Shown here: positions 27,219-37,360 of the stretch, one piece after another
How positions within the stretch are numbered: position 1 is the stretch's first letter
How the letters are laid out: every line of letters begins with the position of its first letter
Source of the DNA: RUG191 sp045642225
GTDB taxonomy: Bacteria > Bacillota > Clostridia > Lachnospirales > Lachnospiraceae
Direction of reading: 5' to 3'
DNA length: 64,000 nucleotides
Assembly: GCA_045642225.1 (NCBI GenBank)
Contig: JAZUIN010000024.1
Span: 138,804 to 202,803 of the forward strand
Translations under genes and position numbers: made by a program
Notes under the pieces: generated by a model
Databases searched by the model: none
Told to the model about the DNA's origin: nothing
Seen by the model: the letters and a program-made list of their open reading frames with translations, nothing else

Positions 27219-29204
27219 CTACATTCTAAACAAAATCTCTAAATCATAATACAAATTAGGATTTCTTAAAAACAAACCATTTTGAATATTTACAATCAAT
27301 ATCGCTACTATCTGAATATAAAGACTAGACAATACAGATCCTTTTATTAAAAAGTTTTTTATATTAGCATCGAAGCTCTTTTCATTCTCTTTGCGCAAAA
27401 ACAAAACTATTACAGCTACTATTACAAAAACAAAGGAAAAATCATACATATATCTCGATGTAATACCAGCCATCCAAATATCTGCCAACACTAATATACT
27501 AGCCAATATAGTTAGTAATAACCCTAATTTTTTCAAATCTCCTTTTATAGATGGAGAAAAAATACCCACAGTCATTATACTTATAGGGAAAAGCCAAATC
27601 ATTCCTCCTATCATATCATGCAAATAAAAATACCCCAAATAATCTGATGACAAATCTCTTAACTGTAAATATGGAAAATGGTCCACAATCGGAATAGGCG
27701 CGAATACGTATTCCCATATACCTTGAATAAATTTAACACCAGATCCAACCTGATGCGTCATATCAACTCCAGTAAAATTATATTGTGCCCCAAATTCAAA
27801 AATAGATTCGAAACGAAGATAATTATATGTCATCAAACCAACAGCAATTACTACTATAGGCAACGCAATAGACAATAAATTCCAAATCCCCTTTTTTGAG
27901 AAAAACCTATCTTGCTTTATATCTTCGTAAAAAATAACAAAACTTGTTAATATTAATATTGCTAAATGTGGACGACACCCTGCAACAAGTGCCATGCATA
28001 TACTTCCCAAAACAAGTAAAGGCTTTGATATTTTACCTATACCATCAGATGATAATAACCAAAATGAAAGCCCCCAGAAAACAAACGATATACCTGATAA
28101 TATCGCCAAAGAATACGTATTCCCCGGATAAACTAAAGCAATACCTCCTGCTGACATTAAAAGAGCTATATCCGCTAAAAGAAACCTCCCGAGAGAAATA
28201 TTTAATTGATATCGTTTAATTAACGAGCGCAAAAACATATATATTCCTGCAAACAAAAATAGTGCAAAAAGAAAAACTACCTGATAAGTTTTCAAAACGA
28301 TGCCTGTTATAATATACACAGGTAAATACACAAGTATCACTGGAACTATCCCAAAATAAACATAATAATTATGATTATAATACGCTATATCAAACAAATA
28401 TTTTCCACCTGCATTTACCCTGCTTTGAAAATCATAAGGATTATCGAGTAGGTCTAATTGTGGAGCTATTTCAAAATCTAACGATAAATGTCCATCTGCC
28501 AATGCTGTTGTTAACATTTCATACTGCCTAGTTGACTCAGGATCTGTACACCAGGCATTGTATGACGAATTACACTTTAAAAGTCCTAAAATAAATACTA
28601 AATAACAAACAAATAACAATACCATTATCACCATTTGACTTTTGCTAGTTAGTGAAAACTTTTTCTTAAATAAAATAGACTTTGACCTAAATAAATATAT
28701 ACTTCCTATAACCAAAAACAACACCATTAATCTTATCACCGAAAAATCAAATGGTCTTTTTTCATTTATACCTATGCCCTTTACTTCTAGTCTCCCTGGA
28801 ACACCAGAAGAGAGATTAACTAAAATCTTCTTACTATCGCCAGACAAATGTAATCTAAGATACCTACTTTGTTCATTACCACTTACTATTTTTGTTTTGG
28901 GTAATTCATAATATGTGGCATCTGCTGCATCTGTTTTTGAAATCACAACATCTATAGGTGCTCCACTAATTAACTCACCGTTTTCATCGTATATATTCGC
29001 GTCTATACAAATATTGTCAACGTGTTGATTTATATCATTTAGCTCTATGTATAGCGACTCATTTTCTGTAAAGGTTCTCGTTATAAAATTCGCTTTATCA
29101 AACGTTAATGATTCAATAGCGCGAAAATTAAAAAATAGAATCTCTATTGCAACACATAAGACAACTATTAAAATCCAACCTATTATTTCTTTTTTTAATT
29201 TCAT
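27219..29204 (-). CDS. Large GT-C-like membrane protein with N-terminal outer domain
   Basis: 661 residues. One N-terminal helix is followed by about 120 residues that look like a beta-rich extracellular domain, then ten or more helices. The loop after the third helix holds CTDPESTRQYEMLTTALADG and, further on, NAGGKYLFDIAYYNHNYYVYFG, with acidic and aromatic residues suited to a GT-C active site. The C-terminal half contains a long loop around FEFGAQYNFTGVD. The start is weakly supported (AAGAAAG). I infer extracytoplasmic glycosyl transfer; the family is not confirmed. Confidence 0.7.
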   Translation of the reverse strand: MKLKKEIIGWILIVVLCVAIEILFFNFRAIESLTFDKANFITRTFTENESLYIELNDINQHVDNICIDANIYDENGELISGAPIDVVISKTDAADATYYELPKTKIVSGNEQSRYLRLHLSGDSKKILVNLSSGVPGRLEVKGIGINEKRPFDFSVIRLMVLFLVIGSIYLFRSKSILFKKKFSLTSKSQMVIMVLLFVCYLVFILGLLKCNSSYNAWCTDPESTRQYEMLTTALADGHLSLDFEIAPQLDLLDNPYDFQSRVNAGGKYLFDIAYYNHNYYVYFGIVPVILVYLPVYIITGIVLKTYQVVFLFALFLFAGIYMFLRSLIKRYQLNISLGRFLLADIALLMSAGGIALVYPGNTYSLAILSGISFVFWGLSFWLLSSDGIGKISKPLLVLGSICMALVAGCRPHLAILILTSFVIFYEDIKQDRFFSKKGIWNLLSIALPIVVIAVGLMTYNYLRFESIFEFGAQYNFTGVDMTHQVGSGVKFIQGIWEYVFAPIPIVDHFPYLQLRDLSSDYLGYFYLHDMIGGMIWLFPISIMTVGIFSPSIKGDLKKLGLLLTILASILVLADIWMAGITSRYMYDFSFVFVIVAVIVLFLRKENEKSFDANIKNFLIKGSVLSSLYIQIVAILIVNIQNGLFLRNPNLYYDLEILFRM

Positions 29205-29205
29205 A

Positions 29206-30255
29206 TTATTTTACTTTCTTATTTTTTACTCTTTTAAATAAAACTGTAATTCCCTGTACGACACACCACATAACAATTGAAATACCAATTGTAATCAAAT
29301 ATACCATATAAGGCGAAAATTCAGGTCTCGCTTCAACAATAATCATATGTGTACAATACATTGGCAAACTTAATGCACCTAAAAACGAAATACATTTTCC
29401 TTTTACACATGATGTAAAAGTTTCACCTGATAATGTCAATCCTAACCCTATTACAAAACAAACAATAACTATTATTTCACTTTGCAAATTCTCTAGTGTC
29501 GCAAGACATGTAACCGATCCATAAACTAATAGCTCTATTATTCCAAAAATAATAACATAACCTCTTTTTTTCTTGATAGTTTTTTGAAATGCTTCACTTA
29601 CTCTATATACCAAAGCACCTAGCAACAATCCTGCTAACGCTCTCATACATAATGCTGGATATATCATCATCTCGTAATGAAACCCATCAATAGTACCCGT
29701 TGATATAATTAAAACACCATATAGAAACATTGGAAGAAATGTGTATAACCACAATCCTATTTTCTCATCTAGATAATATGCTAAATACATCATCACTGGT
29801 AACATTACAAACAACGCAATAATGTACCATAGAATCGGCATCAGCATAGAACTCATTGTCCATCCATCACCCAAATCAACACCATTAGCAATCATTCCCG
29901 TTGCGTTTAATAGTGAGACATTTTCTGTAAAATATAGTGCGAAACGTCCAATTGTTCTAACACCAACATTCATCAACTGCTCTCTCAAAATAAAAACAAC
30001 ATATAATATCATAGACAAAAATGTATATGGAAGGATTCTCCACATTTTCTTTAACGTATATTTCACTGGAAAATCTTTAAAAGAATTGCCGGATTCTTTA
30101 TATTGTAAAACCTTTTTATATGCAAAAAAACCACTTATAATAAAGAAAAACTCTACAAATATCCAACCCGAATGAAATATATATTTTGTATGATATCCAA
30201 CTATTATTGTTGCTGCCAAAAATCGCAACAACTCTAAAAAAACATTTTTCTTCAT
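29206..30255 (-). CDS. Acyltransferase-3 family membrane protein
   Basis: A 349-residue AT3 protein with R11-x10-H22 and WIFVEFFFIISGFFAYKK. The ribosome binding site GGAG precedes the ATG by 6 nt. The outer loop near residues 110-130 (GMIANGVDLGDGW) is rich in Gly and Asp and is not shared with the neighbouring AT3 genes. It ends 1 nt before the large GT-C-like gene, again pairing an acyltransferase with a glycosyltransferase-like protein. Substrate unknown. Confidence 0.86.
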   Translation of the reverse strand: MKKNVFLELLRFLAATIIVGYHTKYIFHSGWIFVEFFFIISGFFAYKKVLQYKESGNSFKDFPVKYTLKKMWRILPYTFLSMILYVVFILREQLMNVGVRTIGRFALYFTENVSLLNATGMIANGVDLGDGWTMSSMLMPILWYIIALFVMLPVMMYLAYYLDEKIGLWLYTFLPMFLYGVLIISTGTIDGFHYEMMIYPALCMRALAGLLLGALVYRVSEAFQKTIKKKRGYVIIFGIIELLVYGSVTCLATLENLQSEIIVIVCFVIGLGLTLSGETFTSCVKGKCISFLGALSLPMYCTHMIIVEARPEFSPYMVYLITIGISIVMWCVVQGITVLFKRVKNKKVK

Positions 30256-30266
30256 CTTTACTCCAA

Positions 30267-31217
30267 CTATATTCTTTTCACTTTTATTTTATTTACAAAA
30301 AAAGTTTTTGCCACACTATACAACCATACCAAGACAGAAAACAAAATAATCTGAGCAACAATTAATATTATCAAATTATCTCCTAACGCATTCCAGTCAT
30401 ATACTGTAACAGTTACATTTCCCATGTACATTAATAGCAACGTATTTTTACCCATAAATCTAAAATAGTTATTTACTACAGGTATTCTATCTAAATACTT
30501 ACAAGCTTTTAAAACTACATATGTTCCAGCAATTGCTCCTATTACACAAAGTGGGAACACATGATAAATTCTCAAAGAAAGAACAATTCCTCCATTTAAA
30601 ATGTCTACAACCCATACTACAATCGAAATGACTAAAGCAAGAATTTGAGTCCATCTCGGAATTTCTCTTGCATATTCTTTATATAAATGTCCAATAGCAA
30701 AAAAGCCAACGCAAATCAAAGCAACGTCCCACTGATAATAATGAGTTTCTATCCTTGTACCAAAAAACCATCCTGTTACCGTTAACAAAACCAGAATTAA
30801 TACATATAAAACTTTATTATTCCACGAAATCTTATATACTACCCAGTAAATTATTGATGCAACAAATAGTGCTATCAAAAACCATCCTAGAGATAATCCG
30901 TCACATCCCCAAAATATTCTTTTTATTTTTTTACAAAATTCAACTATATCAAAATTGTTTCTATCTCTAATCAAGACAAAAATAAGAGCTATTATGTTTA
31001 ATTTCACATAAGGAATTAATAAACTTTTCACTTTCTTAACCACATATTCTTTAAAAGGTGTAGCCTTAAAGAAATAACCACTCAGAATAATAAATAACGG
31101 CATATGAAAAGATGTTATAAAAGATCCTGTTTTTATTATGTGATCTGCTAACATCAACACTATTGCAAGCCCTTTTGCAAAATCTATAATTGTATTTCTT
31201 TTATTTTTTTCGTTCAT
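30267..31217 (-). CDS. Short acyltransferase-3 protein of the fucose-4-O-acetylase-like type
   Basis: The shortest AT3 protein of the run (316 residues), with K15-x10-H26 and FHMPLFIILSGYFFK, the pattern of the fucose-4-O-acetylase-like branch. About nine helices are seen. The C-terminus is basic (KIKVKRI). The ATG has only a weak upstream GGAT, so it may depend on coupling to the preceding family A gene 34 nt away. Expected role: O-acetylation of a deoxysugar or other glycan residue; no direct evidence for the acceptor. Confidence 0.83.
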   Translation of the reverse strand: MNEKNKRNTIIDFAKGLAIVLMLADHIIKTGSFITSFHMPLFIILSGYFFKATPFKEYVVKKVKSLLIPYVKLNIIALIFVLIRDRNNFDIVEFCKKIKRIFWGCDGLSLGWFLIALFVASIIYWVVYKISWNNKVLYVLILVLLTVTGWFFGTRIETHYYQWDVALICVGFFAIGHLYKEYAREIPRWTQILALVISIVVWVVDILNGGIVLSLRIYHVFPLCVIGAIAGTYVVLKACKYLDRIPVVNNYFRFMGKNTLLLMYMGNVTVTVYDWNALGDNLIILIVAQIILFSVLVWLYSVAKTFFVNKIKVKRI

Positions 31218-31251
31218 TTACTAAATCCACAAATAATCAACATCCATATCT

Positions 31252-32472
31252 TTATACGAACCATCGTCCTGGCAAAAATATATCACACAATCTCAACGTA
31301 ATATGTGAGATAAACCAATCTGAAAATGGCATATATATCAATGGATACACTATTAAAAGTTTTCCAAAACTAATCTTTTCATTTACAACACATTTTACGT
31401 CTTCAAAGGCATTTATAGTTTTTTTATCTTTCATTACAATCAAAGACATGATAATCAATATATAATAGAAAAATGTATAATACGCATATCTTCCAAAATC
31501 AACTTTAAGAATCATCTCTGGCAACAATGTCAATGCCCCTAAAACCACCGCAAGATATGCTAATAAACGTCTTCCTTTTTCACCTCTTAGCAATCTCTTA
31601 GAAAAAAGAATAAAGATCACTAAATACGGAGAAAACATAATCAAGAAAAACGGCAACTCCCTAACATTAATCAGATGATATTCTAATTCGTCTTTAAATA
31701 CACCTTGTCCAAGAATTTCATGATTAAGTATTGTTTCATTATAATCATTTCCCGTATGTGACAACAACTTACTTTGAGCTATTAATTCATCAACAACACC
31801 TGCCGTATTTATATGACTAAAAAACTCAAAGAATAAAAACAAAACACAAACTTCTACAAAGGAAAGTATAAAACATATAAAATATTTTTTATCTATTCCT
31901 TCTTTCTTACACATCGCTTTAAAGAACAATAACGCTAAAATAAGATTAGCATTAGTAAACGTAAACCCTTGATGAACGCACATACATATTCCAACCAAAG
32001 GAATTACTAACCACACTAGTTTATCCTCAATAATGAGCATCAAACATATAAATACAATCATTAAATAATAAGTATCTATTCTGCCTAAATTTTCTGGAAC
32101 CCAAAAATTTGAAAATGTAAAAACAGAAAAAAATACTATCAACATTCTAACATTATGTAAATTCTCTGGATTACACTTCTTTAAGCAATGATAGAAAAAA
32201 ACAAACATTATTAATAATAATACTACCGTTGCTACTATAGAAAAGTGATATAAATTATTATACGTCATCAAGTCAAATGGCATTATCTTATCCAACAACT
32301 GATAACACGTTCCAACAAATCCCCTAGAAATAAATCCATACTTATATGAAAAAGAATAAAGCGTAGAGTTATAATGACTCATTCCACTTCCAAAATCTTT
32401 AAAAAAACATAACACAGCAAACAATGCTAGCGTTAATAAAAATATTATATTGCCTTCTTTTTTTTTTCTCAT
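31252..32472 (-). CDS. Family A polytopic membrane protein (copy 2)
   Basis: 406 residues. Family landmarks: HYNSTLYSFSYKYGFISRG in the first outer loop, LGRIDTYY, HQGFTF, HEILGQG (the usual final Asp is Gly), ILKVDFGRY and a C-terminal PFSDWFI. Apart from the Gly substitution it keeps the conserved Arg, His, Lys and Asp set. AAGGTGAG is a good ribosome binding site. It directly follows copy 3 with an 8-nt gap. Function unknown; candidate extracytoplasmic glycosyltransferase, polymerase or ligase. Confidence 0.85.
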   Translation of the reverse strand: MRKKKEGNIIFLLTLALFAVLCFFKDFGSGMSHYNSTLYSFSYKYGFISRGFVGTCYQLLDKIMPFDLMTYNNLYHFSIVATVVLLLIMFVFFYHCLKKCNPENLHNVRMLIVFFSVFTFSNFWVPENLGRIDTYYLMIVFICLMLIIEDKLVWLVIPLVGICMCVHQGFTFTNANLILALLFFKAMCKKEGIDKKYFICFILSFVEVCVLFLFFEFFSHINTAGVVDELIAQSKLLSHTGNDYNETILNHEILGQGVFKDELEYHLINVRELPFFLIMFSPYLVIFILFSKRLLRGEKGRRLLAYLAVVLGALTLLPEMILKVDFGRYAYYTFFYYILIIMSLIVMKDKKTINAFEDVKCVVNEKISFGKLLIVYPLIYMPFSDWFISHITLRLCDIFLPGRWFV

Positions 32473-32480
32473 AACTCACC

Positions 32481-33704
32481 TTAATCTTTCCATAAATGTA
32501 AAAAATTATTATTTAAATCTCCACTTATGTGAGCTGACACTCTACAAATATTAACATCCCACATCGGTGTCATTAAAATAGGTATCACATATAAAATAAA
32601 AACATATGGTTTTGTTTTTAATTCCCCTACTTCTTCGTCCAACACTTCCAAAAAAACTTCATCTTTCTTTGCCACAAGATATGCAAATATTAGTATATAA
32701 TACATTAATACAGAAAACATCCATCTTCCATAATCTACTTTTAAAATAAGATTTGGTACTATTGTCAAAACTCCGATAGATAAAACTATGTATTTATACT
32801 TTTGAACTTTATACGTTCTTCTGATGACATTAACAAAAATCTTAACTAATAAAACAATATAAGGCATCATAATTAGGGCGTAAAAAGGAAATTCAACAAA
32901 ATTTTTAAAATGGTGTTCCCGTTCTGATACTGTAGGATCTATCCCTAATATTTCATGCTGTAATAAAGCTTTGTGACACCCTTCTGTGTCCTTTGATATC
33001 AACGTTGCAGCATCAACTACTTTATTATAAACCTCCATATCCGATGTATGTGCAAAAAAATTAAGATACAAGAATAATATTGAGGCACTAACAAATGACA
33101 ATATAAACAATATTGCGTACTTTGTTTTATTCTTCTTATCTTCTTCTAAAAATCGATATATTAATATCACTAATGTTACATTAAACAACATAAACACGTA
33201 TGCTTGATGAAACATTACTGCTATACAAGAAAGTGGAATAACCATCCATTCCATTTTCCTTATCAACAATAAAAAAACACATATTATTGAAATAATCAAA
33301 AGAAAAATATCTACTCTTCCAAAATTAAATGAATTAGAGAAAAAAGATACGCCAAAAACCACCAACAGTATCGTAATAATTTGAACATGTTGATAATTCT
33401 TTTCATCCGCTTTGTTTATTAAGTAAAAGCAAAATAATAAAATCAATAACAAAAAACATATTGTTATAATTTGTGTATACAACAACACACCATTATAGTT
33501 GAAAATATCAAACGGCATTACCATATTAAATACACGAAATAGCGTTCCACTTAATCCTCTTGACACAAATCCACTTTCATAGGACAAGGCAATTATTGAT
33601 GAATTATAAGAATTTACATATCCACCATAATCTCTCATAAAAATTACTACTTCTAATACAACGAGCAATATGCCTAAACTTATTTTTTTTCTCTTTTCTA
33701 TCAT
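32481..33704 (-). CDS. Family A polytopic membrane protein (copy 3)
   Basis: 407 residues counted from the ATG at 33702-33704, which has GGAAGGT upstream; an ATG six codons earlier would place the start inside that site. Landmarks: SYNSSIIALSYESGFVSRG (Tyr to Ser in YxYGF), FGRVDIF, HQAYVF, HEILGID, ILKVDYGRW and PMWDVNI. The C-terminal part has an acidic loop (LDEEVGELKTK) not seen in the other copies. It lies between an AT3 gene and copy 2. Confidence 0.85.
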   Translation of the reverse strand: MIEKRKKISLGILLVVLEVVIFMRDYGGYVNSYNSSIIALSYESGFVSRGLSGTLFRVFNMVMPFDIFNYNGVLLYTQIITICFLLLILLFCFYLINKADEKNYQHVQIITILLVVFGVSFFSNSFNFGRVDIFLLIISIICVFLLLIRKMEWMVIPLSCIAVMFHQAYVFMLFNVTLVILIYRFLEEDKKNKTKYAILFILSFVSASILFLYLNFFAHTSDMEVYNKVVDAATLISKDTEGCHKALLQHEILGIDPTVSEREHHFKNFVEFPFYALIMMPYIVLLVKIFVNVIRRTYKVQKYKYIVLSIGVLTIVPNLILKVDYGRWMFSVLMYYILIFAYLVAKKDEVFLEVLDEEVGELKTKPYVFILYVIPILMTPMWDVNICRVSAHISGDLNNNFLHLWKD

Positions 33705-33732
33705 TTTGAACTTACCTTCCATAAAAACCTTT

Positions 33733-34785
33733 TTATAGCCATTTCCCTACGTACGGAATCTTAGACAGTAGTTCCTGTATCACCCATGAAACTAGAAGAA
33801 TCGTTATTGAATATACTAATATGTCTATTGGAGAACAGGAGAACAAAATACCAATAGGAATTAAACCTGTTCTAAAAAATAGTATTACAAAAGTCATATG
33901 CATAAAATATATACCCAATGTTTGTTTGCCTATACGTTTAAAAACTTTACTAAAAAAGCCAGAATAAATTTTTTTGTTTTTTACCAACAAAAAAATAACT
34001 ATAGCATAAAGAACTACTACAGGACTCAAATAAGACATGTATTCCACACGTATATCACCTAAAGTTATTTTATCATATATTGTAAATGACAAGCCCAAAC
34101 AAAAAACAACTACAGCACCTACAGTTAATACTATTTTATTTACTTTCTTTTGTTCATATGTATTTAAATAATATCCCAAAACCGGATACCCGATATAACC
34201 TATAAATAATCCTATAAATCTAAAATTATTTGATAAATTATTCAAAAATTCAAAATAGCCACCTTGCACAATAATAAACAACATATTAAAAATAGCCCAA
34301 ACCAACAAGAAATACTCTATCGTTCTTCTATCTGCACCTTTAACAAATGCTCTTAAAATTGGCAGCGCTAAATATATTCCAATTAACGCATACACATACC
34401 AAAAATGGAACTCCAAATCTGCAGTACAAAATTCTTTTATATACGCTTTTATCACGTTGAATATACCATTAAATCCACCGTTTAAAAATACATTTATAAC
34501 TTTATATATAGCACCCCAAATAAATGCTGCAATTATAATATTTAATATATATTTTGAAAAAATTCTTTTTATTGTCAATTGCTTATTTGGCTCTAAAAAA
34601 ACAACACCAGTTGTCATCAAAAAGACTGGCACAGAAAATCTCGCCAAAGAATAAACTGTAGTACATATTATAACATTTGACAATGACAATTCTCTATAAA
34701 ATCCTTCAGTAGATACATGAATTACTATTACCGCAAAAATAGCTACACCTTTTAGAAAATCAAGGTAATCTTTCCTTTGTTCCAT
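33733..34785 (-). CDS. Acyltransferase-3 family membrane protein
   Basis: A 350-residue AT3 protein with K12-x10-H23 and FLMTTGVVFLE after the second helix, where most AT3 proteins have a Ser-Gly pair (here Thr-Gly). About ten helices. It is inserted between family A copies 3 and 4, splitting the block of seven copies. It ends in KIPYVGKWL, a conserved-looking C-terminus also seen in the AT3 genes at 6552 (KLIPGVKKFL) and 10285. Substrate unknown. Confidence 0.85.
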   Translation of the reverse strand: MEQRKDYLDFLKGVAIFAVIVIHVSTEGFYRELSLSNVIICTTVYSLARFSVPVFLMTTGVVFLEPNKQLTIKRIFSKYILNIIIAAFIWGAIYKVINVFLNGGFNGIFNVIKAYIKEFCTADLEFHFWYVYALIGIYLALPILRAFVKGADRRTIEYFLLVWAIFNMLFIIVQGGYFEFLNNLSNNFRFIGLFIGYIGYPVLGYYLNTYEQKKVNKIVLTVGAVVVFCLGLSFTIYDKITLGDIRVEYMSYLSPVVVLYAIVIFLLVKNKKIYSGFFSKVFKRIGKQTLGIYFMHMTFVILFFRTGLIPIGILFSCSPIDILVYSITILLVSWVIQELLSKIPYVGKWL

Positions 34786-34834
34786 TAATTATTATAATGA
34801 TTATCTACCTTTAATAATCATATACTCCTTTCAT

Positions 34835-36052
34835 CTATTCTCTAAACCCTACTATTCTCAAAATGTTATAAGTCAACCTACTAATTTCTGTATCATATAA
34901 AGGCATAAAAATGAGCGGATATATTACCAATATAATTGTAAAACTTGATATCTCTTTCAATCTCATTTTCATATTATTTAATTTAGCTGAAATCAAATTA
35001 TCCTTCATACAAATCAAAGCAATACATATTACAACATAGTAAAAAACTGTGTTGTAGACATATCTTCCATAATCAACCTTAAGAATCCACTCTGGAAGAA
35101 GTGTTAACGAACCAAGTAAAACCAGCCAATACGCAACCATATCATTTCTATTTTTTAATCCCTTTAACAAAGACACAAAAAACTGTATTGCCATCAAAAC
35201 ATATGGTAAACATAACACTACAAAAATTGGAAATTCAACTCTATTCTGAAGATGCCAGAAGCTTTCATCTTCATACACATCTTGTCCTAACAATTCGTGT
35301 TTAAATAACATCTTATAATAATCTCCATTTGGAGAAATATTTTTTGCATTTTCAACCATTTCATTATATGCTTCAATGCTTACATTATTTCGTGCAAATT
35401 CAAAATACAAAAACAGTACAGATACAAGAACAAATGTTAATCCAAATAATACATAATATTTTTTCTTATTATTACTTTTAAGCGCTTTATATAAAATTAA
35501 TACCAAAACAATATTAACATTTGTAAACACAAATCCCTGGTGAATTGACATCGCTAACCCACATAAAGGAATAATAAGCCATTCTACTTTTTCTAACACG
35601 AGAAGAAATACACATATCATACTTATCATTATAAGATAAATATCTATTCTTCCCATATTTTGTCTTGTCACATATGTCGGTATTGTAAAAATCATAAAAA
35701 ATACTAATAAATACTTTATTGTATTTTTATTCTCTATACTCACACATTTTACAGCCAATATTCCAAGTATAAATATAAATATAAAGAACAATGCTGTTAT
35801 CAAAATATTGGTATTGTATATCGAGTAGTAGTTCATCAAATCAAAAGGAAGTACTTTATCAAGCCACTGCCAAAATGTACCAACTATTCCTCTTGAAATA
35901 AAGCCATACTTGTAACTTAATGCAAATAGTGATGTATTAAATTCACTCATTTCATGAGCAAAGTAATATATACAAGCAACCACCGAAAATATTCCAAGTC
36001 CAATGAAAAACCGTATGTCATTTTTTGTTAATTTGTTTTTTGTATTACTCAT
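34835..36052 (-). CDS. Family A polytopic membrane protein (copy 4)
   Basis: 405 residues. Landmarks: EFNTSLFALSYKYGFISRG, MGRIDIY, HQGFVF, HELLGQD, ILKVDYGRY and PLYDTEI. All core residues of the family are intact. There is no clear Shine-Dalgarno; the ATG lies 5 nt after the stop of copy 5, so re-initiation is likely. Function unknown. Confidence 0.85.
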   Translation of the reverse strand: MSNTKNKLTKNDIRFFIGLGIFSVVACIYYFAHEMSEFNTSLFALSYKYGFISRGIVGTFWQWLDKVLPFDLMNYYSIYNTNILITALFFIFIFILGILAVKCVSIENKNTIKYLLVFFMIFTIPTYVTRQNMGRIDIYLIMISMICVFLLVLEKVEWLIIPLCGLAMSIHQGFVFTNVNIVLVLILYKALKSNNKKKYYVLFGLTFVLVSVLFLYFEFARNNVSIEAYNEMVENAKNISPNGDYYKMLFKHELLGQDVYEDESFWHLQNRVEFPIFVVLCLPYVLMAIQFFVSLLKGLKNRNDMVAYWLVLLGSLTLLPEWILKVDYGRYVYNTVFYYVVICIALICMKDNLISAKLNNMKMRLKEISSFTIILVIYPLIFMPLYDTEISRLTYNILRIVGFRE

Positions 36053-36056
36053 ATTT

Positions 36057-37274
36057 CTAATTCTTAAAAATAATTCCTGTTAAAGTTGTTACAACGTCAC
36101 ATATTCTATATCCACGAAACGGAATAAACATAAATAAATATGCTAATCCAATAAGTGCTATGATTTTATTTTTTATAACTATTTCTCGCTGTTTCAATAC
36201 TGCTTCTTGCATACGATTGTCTCTTAAACCAAGCAACACCAATACAATTGCCAAATAATAAAACACTATTGCAAATGCATAACGACCAAAATCCACCTTC
36301 AACAATATCTCTGGAACAAGCGTAAGTGGTGCAGCTATTACTATAAAGTTAATGAAACTATCCAATTTATTTTTTTTCGTCTTAGCAAAGTCTCTTAAAA
36401 AATAAATAATATAAACAATATATGGACTAAACAACACAAGAAAAATTGGAGTATCTTCCATATTCCACCTGTGATGTTCTACTTCCATCCCTTTTATATC
36501 TTGTCCTAAAATCTCATGTACCAAAACCTGTTCATGTGGATTATTATCAATTGTTATTTGTGCTGCCAAATTATATGTTTCATTATATACATTTACATCA
36601 AATGTATGACTTAAAAACTCACAATACAAGAACACTAAAGATGGCAAAACAAATGTCAAACCCAGATATATTCCATATTTTATTTTTTGTCTTTTATCTC
36701 GCTTAGTTAATACCTTATATAACAAAAGAACGAGTATAATATTTAAATTCATAAAGACAAAACCTTCATGAATCAAAGCTGCTATAAACACCGCAGGAAT
36801 AATTAAAAATTCGCATTTTTCAAGGACAATTAATGTAAGACAAAATAATGTTATTATCATTAAATATACATCAAGACGTCCAAAATTATCTTTTGATAAA
36901 AACATTGGAACAGCTAAGAAAATCATTACTAGAGCAATCCATTTGACATTTTCTAATTGTTTTTCTTCACATTTATAAACTAATGAAAAAACAAAAAATA
37001 ATATCATCAAAAAGTATATCGCTGTTGCTGCCTCTGATATTCTAAACACCATATTATATGTTAGTGCATCTAAACTAGTATATTTATCTAAAAACTGCAG
37101 AAATGATCCTAGCACACCACGAGACACAAATCCATACTTGTACGAAAATGCAAACACTGTTGTATTCATAATATCAAGAACTCTTTCCCAATACAGAAAG
37201 AGTGCAAGTAGCATATACACAAGTATCGCTCCAAAAAATATTCTGTTTTTCTTATTAGACAAAACTTCTTTCAA
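36057..37274 (-). CDS. Family A polytopic membrane protein (copy 5)
   Basis: 405 residues, starting at TTG behind AAGGTG (8-nt spacing); no in-frame ATG is better placed. Landmarks: IMNTTVFAFSYKYGFVSRG, FGRLDVY, HEGFVF (Glu replaces Gln), HEILGQD and LLKVDFGRY. The C-terminal acidic motif is lost (PFRGYRI instead of PFxDxxI). Within the 82-nt upstream gap there is a possible internal promoter. Function unknown. Confidence 0.84.
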   Translation of the reverse strand: MKEVLSNKKNRIFFGAILVYMLLALFLYWERVLDIMNTTVFAFSYKYGFVSRGVLGSFLQFLDKYTSLDALTYNMVFRISEAATAIYFLMILFFVFSLVYKCEEKQLENVKWIALVMIFLAVPMFLSKDNFGRLDVYLMIITLFCLTLIVLEKCEFLIIPAVFIAALIHEGFVFMNLNIILVLLLYKVLTKRDKRQKIKYGIYLGLTFVLPSLVFLYCEFLSHTFDVNVYNETYNLAAQITIDNNPHEQVLVHEILGQDIKGMEVEHHRWNMEDTPIFLVLFSPYIVYIIYFLRDFAKTKKNKLDSFINFIVIAAPLTLVPEILLKVDFGRYAFAIVFYYLAIVLVLLGLRDNRMQEAVLKQREIVIKNKIIALIGLAYLFMFIPFRGYRICDVVTTLTGIIFKN

Positions 37275-37331
37275 TTTTTCTACACCTTACAATCATATAA
37301 ATTCACGAAGAAATCTCATATCAATACATAC

Positions 37332-37360
37332 TTTATAATCTATAATCAAATCTTTATCAA
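37332..37360 (-). promoter_or_regulatory. Possible internal promoter before family A copy 5
   Basis: Minus strand TTGATA (37355-37360), a 17-nt spacer, and TATAAA (37332-37337). In such AT-rich DNA this match could be chance. Confidence 0.3.

Noticed and set aside
29822..30175. 117-residue plus-strand frame inside an AT3 gene
   Set aside because: It lies wholly opposite a gene with an intact catalytic motif and good start; the frame has no plausible start site.
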